NCBI GenBank assembly: GCA_902475825.1 | Contig: CABSBA010000079.1 | Span: 1 to 7,140, forward strand | Reading direction: 5' to 3' | Source of the DNA: an uncultured Collinsella sp. | Lineage (GTDB): Bacteria; Actinomycetota; Coriobacteriia; Coriobacteriales; Coriobacteriaceae | DNA length: 7,140 nucleotides | Shown here: piece after piece, positions 1 to 5,872 of the stretch | Layout: each line of letters begins with the position of its first letter | How positions within the stretch are numbered: the stretch's first letter is position 1 | The notes under the pieces: model-generated | Databases searched by the model: none | The model's input: only the letters and a program-made list of their open reading frames with translations | Told to the model about the DNA's origin: nothing | Program-made: the position numbers and the translations under genes

Positions 1-348
1 GTGTTTGGCCTTATGACCTACGGTGGCAAAAACAAGTGGTACGGCAAGGATATCGATGGCATCTGTCGCATGAGGCAGGCCATCTTTATGGGTGTCTACG
101 GCTGCCCCGGCTTTGATACGTGGGGGCCGTTCAAGCTCACCGGCGGTGTCCAAAAGGGACACCCGACCGCTGAGGAAATTAAGGGCGCCGTCGACTTCTT
201 CGACAAGATCGAAGACGAGTACGGCGACATCATCGTCGAAGAGTATGCCAAGCGCGAGAAGCGTCTAGCCTACGAGAAGGAGCATCCTGCAGGAGGCCTG
301 GTGGCCGGCGTCAAGTGCACGGCAAAGAAGATCGCTAACAAGCTGTAA
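1..348 (+). CDS. C-terminal part of an unidentified protein (possibly flavodoxin-like)
   Basis: An open frame of 115 residues runs from the first base to a TAA stop at 346-348. The first codon is GTG, but it sits exactly at the window edge and no upstream sequence is visible, so this is most likely the 3' part of a longer gene. The residues are a mix of aromatic and Gly-rich stretches (GGKNKWYG near residue 9, YGCPGFDTWGPF near 33, GGVQKGHPTAEEI near 48), followed by a charged helical stretch and a Lys-rich tail. The 'GGVQKGHPT..E' stretch and the helix after it vaguely recall the C-terminal end of flavodoxin or NADPH-dependent FMN reductase proteins, but I do not recognise the family with confidence. 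There are no membrane segments. It is convergent with the amino sugar genes, ends at its own terminator, and is probably functionally unrelated to them. Confidence 0.7.
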   Translation: MFGLMTYGGKNKWYGKDIDGICRMRQAIFMGVYGCPGFDTWGPFKLTGGVQKGHPTAEEIKGAVDFFDKIEDEYGDIIVEEYAKREKRLAYEKEHPAGGLVAGVKCTAKKIANKL

Positions 349-379
349 CTGTAAAGGTGCTTTTGAGCGTTTAACCCAT

Positions 380-417
380 ACGGCGGGTCCGAGCAGATTC
401 GGGCCCGCCGTCTTTTT
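380..417 (+). terminator. Rho-independent terminator of the left-edge gene
   Basis: A 13-bp stem pairs 380-392 with 399-411 around a 6-base loop (gcagat) and runs straight into TCTTTTT. The single imperfect pair (388/403) is a G-U wobble in + strand RNA but an A-C mismatch in - strand RNA, and no T-tract follows on the - strand. The hairpin is therefore built to stop the + strand gene. nagA, which converges from the other side and stops at 424, has no good terminator of its own here. Confidence 0.9.
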
Positions 418-423
418 CTATCG

Positions 424-1593
424 TTACTCGGTAAAGGCGTTGCCGACGCTCTGACCGCCAACATACGTCTCGACGAGGGTGAGCTCGTGGTCGAACACGA
501 CAAAGTCGGCGTCGCGACCCGGCATGATGCTGCCGCACTTATCCTCGATGTGCGCGGAGCGTGCCGGCACCTCGGTTGCCATGCGAATGGCGATATCGGC
601 GCTGGCGATGCCCCAGTCGACGATGTTCTTGACGCCCTGGGCAAGCGTGAGCACCGAGCCGGCAATGCTCTTGCCGTCGGCGAGCCAGCACAGGTTGTCC
701 TTCATGATGACGTCCATGCCACCGCTGGTGTAGCTGCCCTCGGGCATGCCGCCGCAGCCCAGGCAGTCGGTGATGAGCACCGTGTGCTGCCAGCCCTTGG
801 CCTGCAGCAGCGCCTTGATGGCGGCAGGGTTCACGTGCTTGCCGTCACAGATGATCTCGGCGTAGCTCTCGGGCGTGGACATGGCAGCGCCCACGACACC
901 GGGCTCGCGGTGATGCAGCCCGCGCTGGCCGTTATAGGTATGCGTAAAGCAGCTGGCACCGGCGTTGATGGCGGCGATGCACTCGTCGTAGGTGGCGTCG
1001 GAGTGACCGATGCTGGTCACCACACCCTTGGCGTTCAGAGCAGCCGCATAAGCAGCGGCACCGTCGCGCTCGGCCGCCATGGCGCTCTTAACGATGCGAC
1101 CACCCGCAGCCTCCTGCCACTGATCGAAGACCTCCTCGGAGGGATCGATAAGATAAGCGGGGTTCTGCGCGCCCACGTGCTTCATGGTAAAGAAGGGGCC
1201 CTCCAAGTAGATGCCCTGAATGCGAGCACCGCAGAAGTCGGGGCCGCGACCCTCGTCCGCCTGAGCGATGGCGGCGCAAGCGTCCTTGATCTGCTCGACG
1301 CCATCGGTGAACGTCGTGGGCAGCCAGCTGGTGGTACCGCGACGGGCGAGCTCGGTCGAGCTGATATCAATGCCCTCGGGATCGTTATCGGTAGTTGAGT
1401 GGTTATAGAAGCCATGGATGTGAGTATCGACCATACCCGGTGCGATCCACGACCCCGTGTAGTCCTTAATCTCGCAAGAGGGCTCGTCGGCCTGCCAGGC
1501 GCTAAAGACGCCATCCTCGACCATAAGATAGCCGCCCAGTTGCGGGCCTGCCGGCAAGAAGAACTTGTCAGCCTTAATTGCGTACGTGCTCAT
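424..1593 (-). CDS. nagA: N-acetylglucosamine-6-phosphate / N-acetylgalactosamine-6-phosphate deacetylase
   Basis: This cytoplasmic amidohydrolase removes acetate from N-acetyl-hexosamine-6-phosphate. The 389 residues match the usual family length. Visible motifs are DTHIHG (His58, His60), YLEGPF (Glu131), GHSDAT (His197), THTYNG (His218), CDGKH (Asp250, His253), the catalytic aspartate in ITDC (Asp276) and AGS (311-313). The first His-x-His pair is kept, as in Bacillus-type enzymes; E. coli NagA lacks it. I chose the ATG at 1593 rather than the GTG at 1599 because AAGGAG ends at 1599, 5 bases before the ATG, and the GTG overlaps that ribosome binding site. The gene lies downstream of agaS but behind a strong terminator, so it probably has its own promoter. 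Because the neighbour is agaS and no nagB is visible, the in vivo substrate may be GalNAc-6-phosphate (AgaA role). The sequence alone does not separate NagA from AgaA. Confidence 0.93.
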   Translation of the reverse strand: MSTYAIKADKFFLPAGPQLGGYLMVEDGVFSAWQADEPSCEIKDYTGSWIAPGMVDTHIHGFYNHSTTDNDPEGIDISSTELARRGTTSWLPTTFTDGVEQIKDACAAIAQADEGRGPDFCGARIQGIYLEGPFFTMKHVGAQNPAYLIDPSEEVFDQWQEAAGGRIVKSAMAAERDGAAAYAAALNAKGVVTSIGHSDATYDECIAAINAGASCFTHTYNGQRGLHHREPGVVGAAMSTPESYAEIICDGKHVNPAAIKALLQAKGWQHTVLITDCLGCGGMPEGSYTSGGMDVIMKDNLCWLADGKSIAGSVLTLAQGVKNIVDWGIASADIAIRMATEVPARSAHIEDKCGSIMPGRDADFVVFDHELTLVETYVGGQSVGNAFTE

Positions 1594-1632
1594 ATGCACT
1601 CCTTGCTTCTAAAGCAGTTGACTGTGGTAATG

Positions 1633-1638
1633 CTTATA
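1633..1638 (-). promoter_or_regulatory. Candidate -10 element for nagA
   Basis: The - strand reads TATAAG here, 39 bases before the nagA start codon and just after the agaS terminator. There is no convincing -35; the best-placed hexamer is the T-rich end of the terminator. A short palindrome, CAGTTGACTG (1615-1624), lies just downstream, where transcription would begin. The location is logical, but the element is weak. Confidence 0.35.
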
Positions 1639-1650
1639 CCCGGTCCATGT

Positions 1651-1693
1651 AAAAACAAAAAGCGCCCGCCCGCCGTTATGAGCGGACGGGCGC
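1651..1693 (-). terminator. Rho-independent terminator after agaS
   Basis: On the - strand a GC-rich 12-bp stem (1693-1682 with 1673-1662, one G-U wobble) closes an 8-base loop and is followed by TTTTTGTTTTT (1661-1651). It begins 18 bases after the agaS stop codon. It separates agaS from nagA, so the two are at least partly independent transcription units. Confidence 0.93.
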
Positions 1694-1711
1694 CCTTACA
1701 GGGGGACGCGA

Positions 1712-2878
1712 TTAAGCGGTGAAGGGGTGAATCGTCACGCCCTTAACCACGCGGTTGACCGTGCCGGTGGGGCTCGGCGTATCGGGCGTGTTGCCCACGC
1801 GCACGGAGTTGAGCAGGCTGATAGCCTGGGCAAACATCACGAACGGCAGAGCAAGGTAGCCCTCGGGAAGCGCCTCGTAGCCCTTAAAGGTGAAGGACTC
1901 ACCCTCGTAGACGGTGGCACCTTCCTGCTGAACGGCGACGGTGTGCTGAGCAATATCGTCGCCACCGATCTCGTTGAGGATGTCGATGTCGTACTGACGG
2001 GTGTAGGCGTCGTTGTTGACGAACACGAAGACGAGCGTCTTATCGTCGACGAAGGACTTGGGTCCGTGACGATAGCCCATGGAAGTGTCGTAAGAAGTGG
2101 CAACTAGGCCGTGAGCAAGCTCGAGAATCTTAAGCTGGCTCTCCTGAGCAAGGCCGCCAAAGGAGCCGGAGCCCAGGTAGGTCACGCGGTTGAAGTCGCC
2201 AGCGAGGTAATCGGCGACCTCGGACTCGCGAGCGATAACCTCCTCGCCCATCTTGGCGATGGTCTCGACCCACTCGGCCTTCTGCTCGTCAGAGGCAGTG
2301 TCGAAAATAAGGGTGGAGAGCAGGGTCATGCAGGAATAAGAACCGGTCATGGCAAAGCCCTTGTCGTTGGCGCGCGGAATGAGCAGCGTCAGCGCATTGG
2401 GATCATCGGCAGACTCGACGGCGAGCTTGCCCTCGGGAGCGCAGGTGATGTTGAGGAACTTGACGTTGTGGACGAGCTCCTTGGCAACGGCAACGGCGGC
2501 AAGGCTCTCGGGGCTGTTGCCAGAGCGGGCAAAGGAAACCACGAGCGTGGGATCCTCGGCGCGCAGGAAGTCGCGCGGGGCGCTCACGATGTCGGTCGTG
2601 GCGATGGGCTTAAAGTCGTAGAGATCAGTGTTGCCAGCGTGACGCAGGTACGGGGCGCAGGTATCGCCAACGTAGTCGGACGTACCGGCACCGGTGAAGA
2701 CAACGGACAGACGACCCTCGCCCATAGCGCGAGCCTCGGCCAGGAAGGCCTCGATGGCCTCCTTGTTCTCGCGATAGATGTTGAGCGTATCACGCCAAAG
2801 CTCGGGCTGCTGAGCAATCTCGGCCGTGGTGATCTGGGCGCCGAGCTCGGTGAGCTCCTCGACACTCTTCTCGAACAT
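1712..2878 (-). CDS. agaS: AgaS-family SIS-domain galactosamine-6-phosphate deaminase/isomerase
   Basis: AgaS-type sugar isomerases convert galactosamine-6-phosphate to tagatose-6-phosphate and ammonia in the cytoplasm. The 388 residues match the family and hold two SIS domains. The first contains FTGAGTSDYVGD (61-72) and SFARSGNSPES (115-125), the phosphate-binding serine loop. The second contains YLGSGSFGGLAQES (234-247) and the family-typical YDTSMGYRHGPKS (263-275). The C-terminal PSPTGTVNRVVKGVTIHPF block (369-387) is also characteristic of AgaS and unlike NagB or GlmS. AGAGAGG ends 8 bases before the ATG. A TATAAT promoter overlapped by a GntR-type operator precedes the gene, and a strong terminator follows it. 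Together with the Aga-like PTS and the deacetylase it points to GalNAc use rather than GlcNAc use. The family also carries the older label 'tagatose-6-phosphate ketose isomerase'. Confidence 0.93.
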   Translation of the reverse strand: MFEKSVEELTELGAQITTAEIAQQPELWRDTLNIYRENKEAIEAFLAEARAMGEGRLSVVFTGAGTSDYVGDTCAPYLRHAGNTDLYDFKPIATTDIVSAPRDFLRAEDPTLVVSFARSGNSPESLAAVAVAKELVHNVKFLNITCAPEGKLAVESADDPNALTLLIPRANDKGFAMTGSYSCMTLLSTLIFDTASDEQKAEWVETIAKMGEEVIARESEVADYLAGDFNRVTYLGSGSFGGLAQESQLKILELAHGLVATSYDTSMGYRHGPKSFVDDKTLVFVFVNNDAYTRQYDIDILNEIGGDDIAQHTVAVQQEGATVYEGESFTFKGYEALPEGYLALPFVMFAQAISLLNSVRVGNTPDTPSPTGTVNRVVKGVTIHPFTA

Positions 2879-2917
2879 TTCTAATACCTCTCTCTAGAAG
2901 TAATCCTCTGACGTGCA

Positions 2918-2923
2918 ATTATA
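2918..2923 (-). promoter_or_regulatory. agaS promoter, consensus -10 box
   Basis: The - strand carries a perfect TATAAT, 39 bases upstream of the agaS ATG. A 17-bp spacer places the -35 hexamer at 2946-2941 (CTACCA, a weak match), inside the operator at 2939-2954. A strong -10 with a poor -35 buried in an operator is a common arrangement for repressed sugar genes. Confidence 0.7.
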
Positions 2924-2938
2924 CACTTCGGTTGGTTA

Positions 2939-2954
2939 TCTGGTAGTAACCAGT
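2939..2954. promoter_or_regulatory. DasR/NagR-like operator upstream of agaS
   Basis: TCTGGTAGTAACCAGT is an inverted repeat with half sites CTGGT (2940-2944) and ACCAG (2949-2953) around a 4-base spacer. It closely resembles the 16-bp 'dre' site ACTGGTCTAGACCAGT known for DasR and the related NagR/YvoA sites bound by GntR/HutC regulators of amino sugar use. It overlaps the predicted -35 of agaS, so binding would block RNA polymerase. The UTRA-type GntR gene directly upstream is the obvious candidate to bind it; that pairing is inferred. A second, looser inverted repeat (GGTTA at 2934-2938 with TAACC at 2947-2951) overlaps it. Confidence 0.72.
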
Positions 2955-2992
2955 TAAATGCAAAGAATCACCATATGGAAACGATGCGAGCA

Positions 2993-3724
2993 CTAGTTAC
3001 TGCGCTGGTGGTAAACCTTGTATTTAAACTGATCGGCACGAGCAACCGAGAGTGTGTACTCCACTACCTCGTTTGACTCGTTATACGTAGTCCTGACCAA
3101 ATCGAGCACAGGCGAGCCCTCGACAATTCCCAAAAGGTGGGCATCGGTGGGACGGGCTATGCTCGCATAGAACTCCTCTTCGGCCACGCGAATCTTTTGC
3201 TGAAAGTCCTGCTCAATCACATCGTAAAGCGGCTTACGCTCCAGCATCGGTCGCTTTAGGGACAGAAATTGACGAACCGGTAGATAGCTGCGTTCGACCA
3301 TCATGGGCATGTTGTCGGCAGAACGAAGGCGCTTGAGCTTAAAAATGCGATCACCGATGCGCAATCCCATATGCTCGGCCAGATTCTTATCGGCCTCCAT
3401 CTCGCAAAACTCGAGAATCGTGGTCTCGGGTTCTCGACCCATCGCGCGCATCTGCTCGGTAAAGCTGTAGGACTGCATAAGATTGGTTGCTTTTGCCGAA
3501 CGGTCGGTCACAAAGGTACCGCGACCGTGCTGCCGAACCACCAGTCCTAAACGCTCCAGTTCCTGCAGAGCCAGGCGTACCGTAGTACGCGAGAGACCAT
3601 AGCGCTCCGAAAGTTCGCGCTCGGAAGGAATCATGTCACCGGCGCGATATTCATGGTCGATCTTTTCGGTCAGAATATCGACCAGCTGATCGTACAGCGG
3701 TTGCTTACGCGCTCCGATCGCCAT
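2993..3724 (-). CDS. GntR/HutC-family transcriptional regulator with UTRA domain (NagR/DasR-like)
   Basis: This is a 243-residue DNA-binding regulator of normal length for the HutC subfamily. Residues 8-75 form the winged helix-turn-helix, with the signature PSERELSERYGLSRTTVRLALQ (33-54) and the wing RQHGRGTFV (64-72). Residues 85-238 form a UTRA ligand-binding domain. Its KRLRSADNMPMMVERSYLP segment places Arg132, Arg134 and Glu144 where NagR uses two arginines and a glutamate to hold the amino sugar phosphate. The effector is therefore probably GlcN-6-P, GalN-6-P or an acetylated form; this is inference from the family. GGGAGG lies 5 bases before the ATG. The gene has its own promoter and a palindrome over the likely start of transcription, and sits between the PTS operon and agaS, the genes it most likely represses. 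I saw no terminator between it and agaS. Confidence 0.93.
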   Translation of the reverse strand: MAIGARKQPLYDQLVDILTEKIDHEYRAGDMIPSERELSERYGLSRTTVRLALQELERLGLVVRQHGRGTFVTDRSAKATNLMQSYSFTEQMRAMGREPETTILEFCEMEADKNLAEHMGLRIGDRIFKLKRLRSADNMPMMVERSYLPVRQFLSLKRPMLERKPLYDVIEQDFQQKIRVAEEEFYASIARPTDAHLLGIVEGSPVLDLVRTTYNESNEVVEYTLSVARADQFKYKVYHQRSN

Positions 3725-3750
3725 CCTATCCTCCCTTTTGCTCGAATTCG

Positions 3751-3773
3751 GCTAACTACCTAGGGTGTTTAGC
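3751..3773. promoter_or_regulatory. Imperfect palindrome over the GntR transcription start (candidate autoregulatory operator)
   Basis: The arms GCTAA (3751-3755) and TTAGC (3769-3773) pair around an inner ACC/GGT pair (3758-3760 with 3765-3767), giving a 23-bp imperfect inverted repeat centred on CTAG-like sequence. It lies immediately downstream of the predicted -10 box and covers the expected transcription start. That is a typical autorepression position, but the core differs from the CTGGT/ACCAG operator in front of agaS. Confidence 0.5.
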
Positions 3774-3803
3774 ATTATCTGTCTGCCACACCCGAATCAT
3801 CAA
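3774..3803 (-). promoter_or_regulatory. Predicted promoter of the GntR regulator gene
   Basis: On the - strand, TTGATG (3803-3798, four of six matches to the -35 consensus) is separated by 18 bases from GATAAT (3779-3774, five of six to the -10 consensus). The -35 starts right after the PTS operon terminator, so the regulator can be expressed independently of the PTS genes. Confidence 0.6.
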
Positions 3804-3843
3804 GAAAACAAAAGCCGCGCGCTCTTTCGAGCACGCGGCTTTT
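3804..3843 (-). terminator. Rho-independent terminator of the PTS operon
   Basis: A 15-bp stem (3843-3829 with 3824-3810) with a GAAA tetraloop on the - strand is followed by TTTTGTTTTC. The only imperfect pair (3820/3833) is G-U in - strand RNA and C-A in + strand RNA, so the hairpin is oriented for the PTS operon, whose last stop is at 3910. Confidence 0.92.
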
Positions 3844-3867
3844 AACATACACATGGCTTAAGGGGTC

Positions 3868-3896
3868 GGGGTGTGAGCCGCGTAGGGACACACCCC
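3868..3896 (-). other. Hairpin between the EIID stop and the terminator
   Basis: GGGGTGTG (3868-3875) pairs perfectly with CACACCCC (3889-3896) around a 13-base loop. No T-tract follows on either strand, so it is not an intrinsic terminator. It would form in the 3' untranslated part of the PTS mRNA, 13 bases after the EIID stop codon, where such stems often protect mRNA from 3' exonucleases. That function is inferred. Confidence 0.45.
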
Positions 3897-3909
3897 TCAA
3901 GCTAGAGCC

Positions 3910-4992
3910 TTACCAGATGCTCGGCCAGAGACCAAGCGGGCCAGCGCCCAGGATGCCAAGGACGAAGAGCAGGAGAATGCCCTTGGTCGGGGTCCAGCTG
4001 TGCTTAGCGAACATGTAGTAAAGCAGCAGCGTAAGCATAAGCGGGACAAGCTTCGGGACGATGGTGTTGAGGGTGTCGGCAACAGAGAAGTTGACCGGAT
4101 CCTCGGTAACGGTGCCGTAGGTCACGGACTCCATGCCGTTACCCAGATCGGTGACGCCGCACTCGACAGCGTTGCCGTCGGCATCGGAAGCGGTAAGGGC
4201 GTTGCCGTCCTTATCGGTCATGGCGATGGTACCGGCCTCAGCGGTCTCGGTATCGATGCCCTCCATACCGGTGAAGTTCTCGGCCTCCTTCTCGGAGACG
4301 ATCACGGTAGTAGCGGAGAGGCCACGGGTGGTGCCGTTGGGGATCTGGAGGTTGATCTGGGTGCCACCCATGGTGACGACCAGGCAACCGACGACGAAGA
4401 CGCCCATGATGGAAGCGGCACGCGTGAAGGCCTGCATGTTGGCGGTCAGAGCGTCAATAGCGCTGGTGCCAAGCTTGTAGGACCAGTTCATGAGCCAGAA
4501 GCGCAGAGCGAACTGGACGGCGTTGAAGATCACCAGGAAGATGATCGGCGCAGCGGCGTTGCCGTTGATGGCCATGTTGGAGGTGATGCCGGCCGTGATA
4601 GGCACGAGCGTCAGCCAGAACAGGGCGTCACCGATACCACCGAGCGGGCCCATTGCGGCGACGCGGACGGCGCGGATCGTGGGGATGTCAACCTTGTTCT
4701 GCTCGAGCGAAAGCACGATGCCCATAACAAAGGTGACGAGGAACGGGTGGGTGTTGAAGAACTCCAGGTTGTGGCTCATGGAAGCCGCGAGGTCGTTCTT
4801 GTTGGTGTGGATCTTCTCCAGACCGGGGATGATGGAGTAGAGCCAGCCAGCGGCCTGCATACGCTCGTAGTTGAACGAGGCCTGCAGGAAGCAGGAGCGC
4901 CAAGCCATCTTGTTGAGGGTCTTCTGGTCGAGCTGCGGAGCAGGAGTGAGATCCTCGTAGTGCTCCGGGATCACATACTCATTAGATGCCAT
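3910..4992 (-). CDS. PTS mannose-family EIID component with an enlarged extracytoplasmic loop
   Basis: This integral membrane subunit forms the sugar channel with EIIC. It has the conserved N-terminal helix block (NKMAWRSCFLQASFNYERMQ, 27-46), NLEFFNTHP (75-83), the family signature GPLGGIGDALFW (115-126) and the C-terminal membrane hairpin (about 312-355). At 360 residues it is much longer than the usual 270-300. The excess is an acidic, Thr/Gly-rich insert at about 218-298, between the membrane segment ending near 209 and VADTLNTIVPKLVPL, and contains a tandem DKDGNA/DADGNA repeat. I start the gene at ATG 4992, not at the GTG at 5025: a perfect GGAGGTGA lies 8 bases upstream and the product begins MASNEYVIPEHYEDL. 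The start overlaps the EIIC stop by 11 bases, so translation is probably coupled. Closest known relatives are the AgaE/AgaD/ManZ type; specificity cannot be read from EIID alone. Confidence 0.94.
   Translation of the reverse strand: MASNEYVIPEHYEDLTPAPQLDQKTLNKMAWRSCFLQASFNYERMQAAGWLYSIIPGLEKIHTNKNDLAASMSHNLEFFNTHPFLVTFVMGIVLSLEQNKVDIPTIRAVRVAAMGPLGGIGDALFWLTLVPITAGITSNMAINGNAAAPIIFLVIFNAVQFALRFWLMNWSYKLGTSAIDALTANMQAFTRAASIMGVFVVGCLVVTMGGTQINLQIPNGTTRGLSATTVIVSEKEAENFTGMEGIDTETAEAGTIAMTDKDGNALTASDADGNAVECGVTDLGNGMESVTYGTVTEDPVNFSVADTLNTIVPKLVPLMLTLLLYYMFAKHSWTPTKGILLLFVLGILGAGPLGLWPSIW
4099..4341 (-). other. Insert-coding segment within EIID, with 30-bp imperfect tandem repeat
   Basis: This stretch encodes about residues 218-298 of EIID, which standard EIID proteins replace with a much shorter loop. 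It is rich in Asp, Glu, Thr and Gly and has no hydrophobic helix. Within it, GCGTTGCCGTC occurs at 4169-4179 and 4199-4209, exactly 30 bases apart. The corresponding protein units are DKDGNALTAS (260-269) and DADGNAVECG (270-279), which looks like a short in-frame tandem duplication. In mannose-family PTS this loop faces outside; that is known for the family, not shown here. Confidence 0.75.
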
Positions 4993-5782
4993 CTTCGAAG
5001 TCACCTCCGTCAGAAACAGCTGCACCCTTCAGCTCGGTCTGCTGCTGGAAGTCCCAGAAAGCGATGCCGAAGCCGATGAGAGCGAGGATGAGCAGAGCAG
5101 GGGTTGCCAGCGAATCGTTGGCAACGGTGATGAGCGCGAGGCCAAAGCCCATGAGGAAGAAGCCCCACATATCGCGGTTCATCATAACCTTGAGCAGGAC
5201 GGCGAAGCCGACGAAGCGCATCATGCCGCCTGCAGCGGACAGACCGGTCTGCAGCCAAGTCGGGATGGCAGAAGCGATGGTCTGACCGATGGTAGCGCCA
5301 GCGATGAAGAACAGGGTGACGACGACAGCGAAGATCAGGCCGAGCAGAGCCATGGCGAAGTAGTTCAGGCGCTCGATGCCCTTGGTGTCCGCGTTGTGAG
5401 CCATGTTATCGGCCGTGGACATAAGCGGGGACATAAGCGTGAAGACCAGGGTAACGCCAAGCTGGCCAAGCAGAGCGAACGGAATGGCGAGGCCGACTGC
5501 CGCGTTGGGCTCGAGGCCCGTGGCGATAGCGAGAATGGCTGCCATGATGCCGCCGATGACGGCGTTAGGCGGCTGAGCGCCTCCGATCGGCATGTTGCCG
5601 ATCGTCATGAGCTGATAGGTACCACCCACGAGAAGACCGGTGTTGAGGTCGCCAAGGATAAGACCGATGACGGCGCCGGTGACGATGGGCTGATAGAGAG
5701 ACTCGAGGAAGTCAAACTGGTCGATTGCCGCGATGAACGTAACAACGAAGACCAGAGCGATCTGGATGATCGAGTATTCCAT
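4982..5782 (-). CDS. PTS mannose-family EIIC component
   Basis: This is a 266-residue hydrophobic permease subunit of normal length that recognises and transports the sugar together with EIID. It has multiple membrane segments (for example about 4-22, 32-60, 75-90, 94-116, 141-166, 208-244) and the EIIC signature GGAQPPNAVIGG (67-78). The N-terminal stretch IAAIDQFDFLESLYQPIVTG is typical of the mannose/GalNAc/sorbose class. AAAGGAGG lies 6 bases before the ATG. A 90-base spacer separates it from EIIB, the widest gap inside the operon. The 3' end overlaps the EIID start by 11 bases, and the last codons of EIIC carry the strong ribosome binding site for EIID. The C-terminus is acidic, ending in FEDGI, similar to the EIIA tail DEDGI. 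Confidence 0.95.
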   Translation of the reverse strand: MEYSIIQIALVFVVTFIAAIDQFDFLESLYQPIVTGAVIGLILGDLNTGLLVGGTYQLMTIGNMPIGGAQPPNAVIGGIMAAILAIATGLEPNAAVGLAIPFALLGQLGVTLVFTLMSPLMSTADNMAHNADTKGIERLNYFAMALLGLIFAVVVTLFFIAGATIGQTIASAIPTWLQTGLSAAGGMMRFVGFAVLLKVMMNRDMWGFFLMGFGLALITVANDSLATPALLILALIGFGIAFWDFQQQTELKGAAVSDGGDFEDGI

Positions 5783-5835
5783 CTTGCTCCTCCTTTCAAA
5801 ATGTATGTACGCACTTTGGATATCACGTACAGAAC

Positions 5836-5855
5836 GTCAGGGTTTCACTCCTGAC
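5836..5855 (-). other. Hairpin in the EIIB-EIIC intercistronic spacer
   Basis: GTCAGG pairs with CCTGAC in a perfect 6-bp stem with an 8-base loop, within the 90-base gap between EIIB and EIIC. There is no T-tract, so it is not a terminator. It could adjust the relative amounts of the soluble and membrane subunits, but that is only a suggestion. Nothing else is visible in this gap apart from the EIIC ribosome binding site. Confidence 0.4.
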
Positions 5856-5872
5856 AACGTGGATCACGAGGA

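Noticed and set aside
380..411. Bidirectional terminator also serving nagA
   Set aside because: On the - strand the stem has a mismatch and no T-tract follows, so I call it only for the + strand gene.
487..1398. Long + strand open frame opposite nagA (303 codons)
   Set aside because: It is antisense to a gene with all NagA motifs, its product is Ala/Gly/His/Asp-rich low-complexity sequence, and such shadows are common in GC-rich DNA.
1594..1599. GTG start two codons upstream for nagA
   Set aside because: The GTG overlaps the AAGGAG ribosome binding site; the ATG at 1593 has correct spacing.
2111..2884. + strand open frame opposite agaS (257 codons)
   Set aside because: Its repetitive Gly/Leu/Val composition is the reverse of the AgaS codons; there is no ribosome binding site or known motif.
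2971..2978. CCATATGG palindrome downstream of the GntR gene
   Set aside because: It is only 8 bp, includes a common restriction-type palindrome, and has no promoter position to support a regulatory role.
4993..5025. GTG start 11 codons upstream for EIID
   Set aside because: It would place the perfect GGAGGTGA inside the coding region and add residues not expected in the family; ATG 4992 fits better.
4000..5079. Long + strand open frame opposite EIID (359 codons)
   Set aside because: The product is a Gly/Asp/His/Val-rich shadow with no domain sense, while the opposite strand encodes a clear EIID with a strong ribosome binding site.
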